Both the position numbers and the translations under genes were made by a program. Under the pieces are notes generated by a model, which was given only the letters and a program-made list of their open reading frames with translations, had not been told where the DNA came from and made no database searches. 64,000 nucleotides of DNA from Flavobacterium sp. (GTDB lineage: Bacteria; Bacteroidota; Bacteroidia; Flavobacteriales; Flavobacteriaceae), in assembly GCF_025352015.1 (NCBI RefSeq), contig NZ_JANXUG010000012.1, forward strand, positions 1-64,000, read 5' to 3'. The stretch's first letter is position 1. Every line of letters begins with the position of its first letter. Below, piece after piece: positions 58,304 through 64,000 of this stretch.

Positions 58304-59749
58304 TTACCGTGCAATAACAATCCAATCAGTGCCATCGCTCTGAACAGTATATCGCACACTGCCAGATATAGTTGTAATGAATGCATTGGTAACGTCATCA
58401 TAAATATTTCCAGAAGTACTTGAAAAGACTTTGGAAGATATGCCATTACTACCAATAATTACGAATATTTTTCCTGTATTACCAACTGGTGTTGGTAACC
58501 TGATTTCTGAAACAGAGCCAAAAACTCTAATAGTATATTGTGTTAGTGCTACAAGATAAACGCCAGTTGCTGCGCCAGTTGTTGTGTAAGGAAAAACAGT
58601 ATTAGACGACCAAGAGCTTCCGCCATTACCGTCTGTTTGTAAAAATTGCCCAGCTGTTCCTCTAACAATTGGCAGCGAATAGCCTGGTGCAGAAGCTGGA
58701 TTACTAATTTGCAATGTTCCGTTTATTCTAACAATATTATTGTCAAACTCACCATAAATTAGAGCATTATTAGCATCTGCATTAGAGTTTTCAATATAAA
58801 GTTTATTACTCCCGGTTTCATTATATCCTGCTTGATATCCCAAGCCAAGATTTCCAATACCAGAAATATTACTAAAAAAACTTTGATATCCAAATGCGGA
58901 GTTGTTATTTCCTGTAGTATTAGATCTCAAAGATTGAACGCCTGCACTGGTATTGTTATTTCCAAGTGTATTTTGAAATAATGAATTTACACCAATAGCG
59001 GTATTTAATGTGCCATTGGAATTTGTATTTAAAGCTCTATCACCAACAGCAGTATTAAAATCTGCAGTATTCGCAGTCAGAGCATTTCTTCCCACGGCAA
59101 CGTTTGAACTATTAGTTGAATTAGAAAATAAAGCACCTACACCTATGGCAACATTTTCTATCCCTGTTGTGTTCGAAGACAAAGCTACATCTCCTACAGC
59201 CACATTTCTGCTCCCAGTTGTATTGCCCGGCATCACATTAGTGCCAATAGCTGTATTTCTGTAACCAGCTGCAGGATTTACCAACGAGTTGGCACCTAGC
59301 GAAGTGTTTTTTACATTTGCGGTGGTAGAAGTTGCTCCAGTAGGGTTGCCTATAAATGCCGATCTAATATTAAATCGTTTAAAAACTATGTCAACATCAT
59401 CAGTAGTTCCGAAGAAATTTGTAGCTGCACTTGTACCTGTGTTTCCTGTAAGCGACCAATCAGCATTTAAACCTACAGCCAGTTGAACCCAGATTGAGCC
59501 ATTCCAGTAATAATATCCATTAGGTGAAAACCCCGAATTGTAAACTAATAAAGAAGTTAGCGGAGAAGCAATGGTAGCTACATCACTCACACTTGTTAAA
59601 GACACTCTTGGAATCAAAAGTCCGCTGTTAGTTGATGTAATATCTAGCATTGATGAGGCATCGGGCGATGTGGTGCCAATACCAACTTGTGCATACGTTT
59701 TAACTATTGCTAAAAATAAAAGCGAGGTTATGTAGATTTTCAATTTCAT
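58304..59749 (-). CDS. Secreted protein with 17-residue head-type (YadA-like) repeats
   Basis: Signal peptide ending TYAQ; VGIGTTSPDASSMLDITSTNSGLLIPR leader; repeats of N(V/T)A(V/I)GxxAL.xNT.G.. Confidence 0.75.
   Translation of the reverse strand: MKLKIYITSLLFLAIVKTYAQVGIGTTSPDASSMLDITSTNSGLLIPRVSLTSVSDVATIASPLTSLLVYNSGFSPNGYYYWNGSIWVQLAVGLNADWSLTGNTGTSAATNFFGTTDDVDIVFKRFNIRSAFIGNPTGATSTTANVKNTSLGANSLVNPAAGYRNTAIGTNVMPGNTTGSRNVAVGDVALSSNTTGIENVAIGVGALFSNSTNSSNVAVGRNALTANTADFNTAVGDRALNTNSNGTLNTAIGVNSLFQNTLGNNNTSAGVQSLRSNTTGNNNSAFGYQSFFSNISGIGNLGLGYQAGYNETGSNKLYIENSNADANNALIYGEFDNNIVRINGTLQISNPASAPGYSLPIVRGTAGQFLQTDGNGGSSWSSNTVFPYTTTGAATGVYLVALTQYTIRVFGSVSEIRLPTPVGNTGKIFVIIGSNGISSKVFSSTSGNIYDDVTNAFITTISGSVRYTVQSDGTDWIVIAR
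58823..59308 (-). repeat. Array of about nine 51-bp (17-aa) coding repeats
   Basis: NTAIGTNVMPGNTTGSR / NVAVGDVALSSNTTGIE / NVAIGVGALFSNSTNSS / NTAIGVNSLFQNTLGNN etc.; one unit is 16 aa. Confidence 0.8.
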
Positions 59750-59927
59750 AAATCATTCAAATGGTAACTGACATTGGGTATACAAAAGTAAATCTAATTT
59801 AATAAAAAATATAAAATATACCTTAAAATCTGCATGTTAAACAAAAATAAAATTTTTAAAAACGGCTACTTACTTAAATATATTTTTTATTTCAATACAG
59901 AATGTTCAATTTTGTAATTCATTTTAT

Positions 59928-60854
59928 ATGATGCTACAAGTCAACAATATTTCATTTTCTTACCAAGAAAAATTAACAATCAGTTCTCTCTCTTTTAATG
60001 TAAAAAAAGGTGAAAACTTGGCTATTATTGGTGAAAGTGGTTGCGGAAAAAGTACTTTGCTTAAATTGGTTTACGGACTTTATGATTTGGATGAAGGTCA
60101 AATTTTTTGGCAAGAAAGCCAAATATTAGGACCAAAATATCTTGTTATTCCAGGAATGGATTTTATGAAATATTTAGCTCAAGATTTTGATTTAATGCCG
60201 TTTACAACAGTTGCCGAAAATGTAGGTAACTTTATTTCAAATGTCTTTCCGATAAAGAAAAAAGAAAGAATAGCTGATCTTTTGAAAACTGTGGAAATGA
60301 CTGAATATGCAGCTGTAAAAACAAAATATTTAAGTGGAGGACAAATGCAACGCGTTGCATTGGCTAAAGTTTTAGCATTGGAACCCGAAGTTTTGTTGCT
60401 CGATGAACCCTTTAGTCATATTGATAATTTTAGAAAAAACAGTTTGCGTAGAAAATTGTTTAGTTATTTAAAAGAAAAACAAATCACAACTATTTTTGCA
60501 ACCCATGATAGTGCCGATGTTTTGGCATTTGCAAATCAAGTTTTAGTTTTAAAAGATGGCAAACTTATCAGAGAAGGAAATCCTAAAGCACTTTACGAAA
60601 CTCCAAAAACCAAGTATATCGCATCTCTTTTTGGGGATGTAAACGAAATTATAGTTCACGGAAAATCTGAACTAATTTATCCACATCAATTACAAATAGT
60701 AATCAAATCAGATTTGAAAGTTACCGTTATAAATTCCTATTTTTTAGGAAGTCATTACCTCATTGAAGCCAACTATAACAAGGGAAGTTTGTTTTTTGAA
60801 AGTGAAAACACTATTCCAATTGGACACACATTTTATTTAAAAAAGAAATACTGA
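59928..60854 (+). CDS. ABC transporter ATP-binding protein
   Basis: Walker A GESGCGKSTL, signature LSGGQMQRVALAK, Walker B VLLLDEPFSHID. Confidence 0.94.
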   Translation: MMLQVNNISFSYQEKLTISSLSFNVKKGENLAIIGESGCGKSTLLKLVYGLYDLDEGQIFWQESQILGPKYLVIPGMDFMKYLAQDFDLMPFTTVAENVGNFISNVFPIKKKERIADLLKTVEMTEYAAVKTKYLSGGQMQRVALAKVLALEPEVLLLDEPFSHIDNFRKNSLRRKLFSYLKEKQITTIFATHDSADVLAFANQVLVLKDGKLIREGNPKALYETPKTKYIASLFGDVNEIIVHGKSELIYPHQLQIVIKSDLKVTVINSYFLGSHYLIEANYNKGSLFFESENTIPIGHTFYLKKKY

Positions 60855-60879
60855 ATCAAAAAAATTCAGTATTTCTTTT
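60841..60879. terminator. Bidirectional terminator between convergent genes
   Basis: AAAAGAAATACTGAAT-caaaaaa-ATTCAGTATTTCTTTT perfect inverted repeat. Confidence 0.88.
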
Positions 60880-60902
60880 CTTTAAATATTCTTTGGTATA
60901 AA

Positions 60903-63317
60903 TTAATCCTTCAAATATTTTTCTAAAAATTGATCTTGTTCCCAAAGCAAGTGCAAAATATTTTCTTTTGCAACATAGCCATGCGCTTCTTTTGGCAATA
61001 ATACCAATCTAACAGGTGCACCTAAATTTTTCAAGGCCTGAAAATACCGTTCCGATTGTAGCGTAAAAGTTCCTGGATTATTGTCGGCATCGCCATGAAC
61101 AAGTAGTAAAGGCGTTTTCATTTTATCGGCATTTATAAAGGGCGACATTTCATTATAAATTGTTGGAATATCCCAATAGTTTCGTTGTTCGCTTTGAAAC
61201 CCAAACGGAGTTAAGGTTCTGTTATATGCCCCGCTTCTGGCAATTCCGCAGGCAAAAAGAGAGCAATGTGTCAATAAATTTGCTGTCATAAATGCACCGT
61301 AGGAATGACCACCAATGGCTACTTTCTTTTTATTGATATACCCCAAATTATCAACGGCATCAATAGCTGCGGCAGCATCATCTACTAATTGCTTTATAAA
61401 AGTATCATTGGGTTCAGCGGTTCCTTCCCCAATAATAGGAAACGAAGCATCATCAAGAACAGCATAGCCTTTGGTTACCCAATAAACAAAAGAGCCATAG
61501 TTAGGAAAGGTAAACTCATTTGGATTTTTATCATTTTGTCCTGCAGAGCTTTTGTCCTTAAATTCTGCGGGATAAGCCCAAATCAATAAAGGTAATTTCG
61601 CAGACTTTTTAGCGCTATCATAACCTTCGGGCAAATACAAGGTTCCAGATAAATCTACTCCATCTTTGCGCTTGTATTTAATCACTTCCTTATATACATT
61701 TTTTATACTCTCAAACGGATTTTTGAAGTAGGTAAGTTGCAGTAATTTATTAGATTTTATATTTCTGAAAAAATAATTTGGAAATTCATTTTTAGATTGA
61801 ATTTGCACCAAAACTTCTCCTTTTTTGAAATCTTCAATCGAAAGTAATGTTTCTTTTTTGTCTTTAAATGTTGAGGTATACAAACGTTTTGATTTCAAAG
61901 TTTCCAAATTAAATTCATCAATAAATGGAAACTGCCCGTCTTTTGTAAAACCATTCCCAATACGATACGCATTGTTGTTCTCGATTGCCAGAACATAGCG
62001 ATTGTTTTCGTTTCGTTTGGTTTCAAAATTACCAGGATCAGCATAAATATCTTGGGAGTTTCTGTCTGAAATAATTTTTGCAGCTTTATTCGGATTTGAT
62101 GGATTAATCAGATATGTTTTCGTATTTCTGGTGTCATACCATTCATCCGTAACTACAGCAATTTTTTCGTTGCCCCAAATTACGTTATCAAAACGTTGTT
62201 GCGTTTTAATTAATGATGTTGGTTCGCTATTAAAGGGTGCATCCCACGTAAAAATTTCGTCTCTAAAGGCTGCTTTTACTGCTTGGTCACCTTCATCTAA
62301 TGCTATTACATACGCCCAATTTGCTGGTTTATCCGCTCTCCAGCCTAAACTTCTTTTCCCTTTCCTTACAGATGAAAAACCTTTAGGAATCACTTCGTTC
62401 AACGGAATTTCATTGACCACTTTAACTTCTTTTCCATTGGTATCATAAATCACAGTTTTTTGAGCAAAACGACTGTAAGGAACGATATAAGAAAACGGTT
62501 TTTGAATGGTTGTCAACATTAAATAAGTGCCATCTGGAGAAAAACTTTCGCCAGCATATAAATCGCTTTCTTTGAAAAAATCAACTTTCCCTGTTATCGA
62601 AACTTTGTATAATTCTGAAGTTATTAGCGTTTCAAAATTAGTTTCATCTGTCTTGTTTTTTAATAAATCAGGATAGGTTCTGTTTTGCGATTTTGAGCCA
62701 TCGCTTCCAGAAACAGTTGGTCCTTTTGGTAATTCCTTTTTAGTATCAAGTAAGGATGGACGATTTTGAGGAATCATTTTTACCAATAAAGTTTTGCTGT
62801 CGTTCATCCAATTTATTGGGGTTCCAAGATTGGCATTGAGCTTGGCAGAGGTAAGCTTTTGGGCTGTAGCCGATGCAACATCTATAACCCATAATTCAAT
62901 TCCGGTTGCGATCGTATTGGTAAACGCAATTTTCTTTTCATTAGGCGACCACGTTACAAATGCAATTCGTGGCTTTTCGGGCAAACCGCTAATTTGAGTT
63001 TCAGTTTTGTTGGTTATTTTTCTAATTTTTAAGTTTGAAATATAATTCACCGCACTAGCAATATTAGTAATCGGATTGATGCGCAAACCTCCTAAACGCA
63101 TTTCGTCTTGGTTTAAATCATCAAGCGATTTATAAGTATTTCGATAGGTGTAAAGCAGGTACTCTTTTTTTGAATCCATACTCACATTTGGTGCTTTTTC
63201 ATAATCTGCCAACGCTAAAATTGTTGCGGGCGGTTTTTGATAGGCAAGATTTTCTTGGGCTGCCGATATTGTTGTCCAAAAGCAAGAAATAACAACAAGC
63301 AACTTTAATTTTTTCAT
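60903..63317 (-). CDS. S9 family peptidase (prolyl oligopeptidase-type)
   Basis: Signal peptide; beta-propeller region; catalytic GGHSYGAFMTANLL, HGDADNNPGTF, EAHGYV. Confidence 0.92.
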   Translation of the reverse strand: MKKLKLLVVISCFWTTISAAQENLAYQKPPATILALADYEKAPNVSMDSKKEYLLYTYRNTYKSLDDLNQDEMRLGGLRINPITNIASAVNYISNLKIRKITNKTETQISGLPEKPRIAFVTWSPNEKKIAFTNTIATGIELWVIDVASATAQKLTSAKLNANLGTPINWMNDSKTLLVKMIPQNRPSLLDTKKELPKGPTVSGSDGSKSQNRTYPDLLKNKTDETNFETLITSELYKVSITGKVDFFKESDLYAGESFSPDGTYLMLTTIQKPFSYIVPYSRFAQKTVIYDTNGKEVKVVNEIPLNEVIPKGFSSVRKGKRSLGWRADKPANWAYVIALDEGDQAVKAAFRDEIFTWDAPFNSEPTSLIKTQQRFDNVIWGNEKIAVVTDEWYDTRNTKTYLINPSNPNKAAKIISDRNSQDIYADPGNFETKRNENNRYVLAIENNNAYRIGNGFTKDGQFPFIDEFNLETLKSKRLYTSTFKDKKETLLSIEDFKKGEVLVQIQSKNEFPNYFFRNIKSNKLLQLTYFKNPFESIKNVYKEVIKYKRKDGVDLSGTLYLPEGYDSAKKSAKLPLLIWAYPAEFKDKSSAGQNDKNPNEFTFPNYGSFVYWVTKGYAVLDDASFPIIGEGTAEPNDTFIKQLVDDAAAAIDAVDNLGYINKKKVAIGGHSYGAFMTANLLTHCSLFACGIARSGAYNRTLTPFGFQSEQRNYWDIPTIYNEMSPFINADKMKTPLLLVHGDADNNPGTFTLQSERYFQALKNLGAPVRLVLLPKEAHGYVAKENILHLLWEQDQFLEKYLKD

Positions 63318-63449
63318 AACAAAAAGATTTGATTTATTCTGCCAATTTACAAACTCGTAGTTACATATTTATTAAATCTTAAAATAAAATCGCTACCCGT
63401 GAAAAATGCTTAAATTTGTTTCTCTTTTCGATAATTTAATACAAATTAT

Positions 63450-64000
63450 ATGTTTCGTTCAAAAATATCAGGGTTAGGTTTTTATGTTCCAGAAAATGTG
63501 GTTACCAATGATGACTTGTCTAAAATAATGGAAACTAGTGACGAATGGATTCAAGAGCGAACTGGAATTCAGGAACGAAGACACATTATTCGCGGTCAAG
63601 ATACCACAACTTCAATGGGAGTAAAGGCTGCAAAAATTGCTATAGAACGCGCCGAAATTGCTACTGATGAAATTGATTTTATAGTTTTTGCAACCATTTC
63701 ACCGGATTATTATTTTCCTGGAGCAGGCGTTGAATTGCAAAAAGAACTAGGTTTGAAAACTATAGGTGCTTTAGACATTCGCAATCAATGTTCGGGTTTT
63801 ATTTATGCTTTGTCTGTTGCCGATCAGTTTATTAAAACTGGGATGTATAAAAATATATTAGTGGTTGCTTCCGAAGTACAATCATTAGGATTAGACATGA
63901 CCACGCGAGGTCGAAGCGTTTCGGTAATTTTTGGAGATGGCGCTGGTGCTGTAATTTTGACAAGGAGCGATGATGCGAGCGGCATTCTGTCAACGCATCT
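63450..64000 (+). CDS. fabH: 3-oxoacyl-ACP synthase III (partial, runs off window)
   Basis: MFRSKISGLGFYVPENVVTNDDLSKIMETSDEWIQERTGIQERRHI; DIRNQCSGFIYAL active-site Cys; no stop before the window end. Confidence 0.9.
   Translation, partial: MFRSKISGLGFYVPENVVTNDDLSKIMETSDEWIQERTGIQERRHIIRGQDTTTSMGVKAAKIAIERAEIATDEIDFIVFATISPDYYFPGAGVELQKELGLKTIGALDIRNQCSGFIYALSVADQFIKTGMYKNILVVASEVQSLGLDMTTRGRSVSVIFGDGAGAVILTRSDDASGILSTH

Noticed and set aside
59010-59264. 84-aa ORF antisense to the 17-aa repeat protein
   Set aside because: Repeated pattern is the complement of the repeat array, not an independent gene.

Overview
This 64 kb window is chromosomal DNA from a Flavobacterium-like member of the Bacteroidetes. 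The evidence is AT-rich sequence, GldB/GldC and PorT homologues, Bacteroidetes-type TAnnTTTG -7 promoter elements, and a Bacteroidetes-style dcw operon. Most of it is ordinary core genome. It holds one tRNA-Gly and about 60 protein genes, including rlmN, dnaG, nadE, gldBC, engB, purH, accD, fbaA, htpG, ubiE/menE-type methyltransferase, folA and a partial fabH. The divisome/peptidoglycan operon mraZ-rsmH-ftsL-ftsI-murE-mraY-murD-ftsW-murG-murC-ftsQ-ftsA-ftsZ (+) faces the elongasome operon mreB-mreC-mreD-PBP2-rodA (-). I saw no CRISPR array, prophage, IS element, rRNA or obvious defence system, and I do not claim a new multi-gene system. The strongest unexplained signals are two. (1) GTGGTAA repeats with exact 10-bp spacing lie directly upstream of mraZ and look like a lineage-specific MraZ operator. 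(2) Degenerate tandem repeats with 7-nt (sometimes 8-nt) periodicity sit in several tight intergenic junctions (rsmH/ftsL, murD/ftsW, murG/murC, mreB/mreC, fbaA/accD, upstream of dnaG). They also occur inside the coding sequence of a putative anti-sigma factor. All calls come from reading the sequence; no database search was run.
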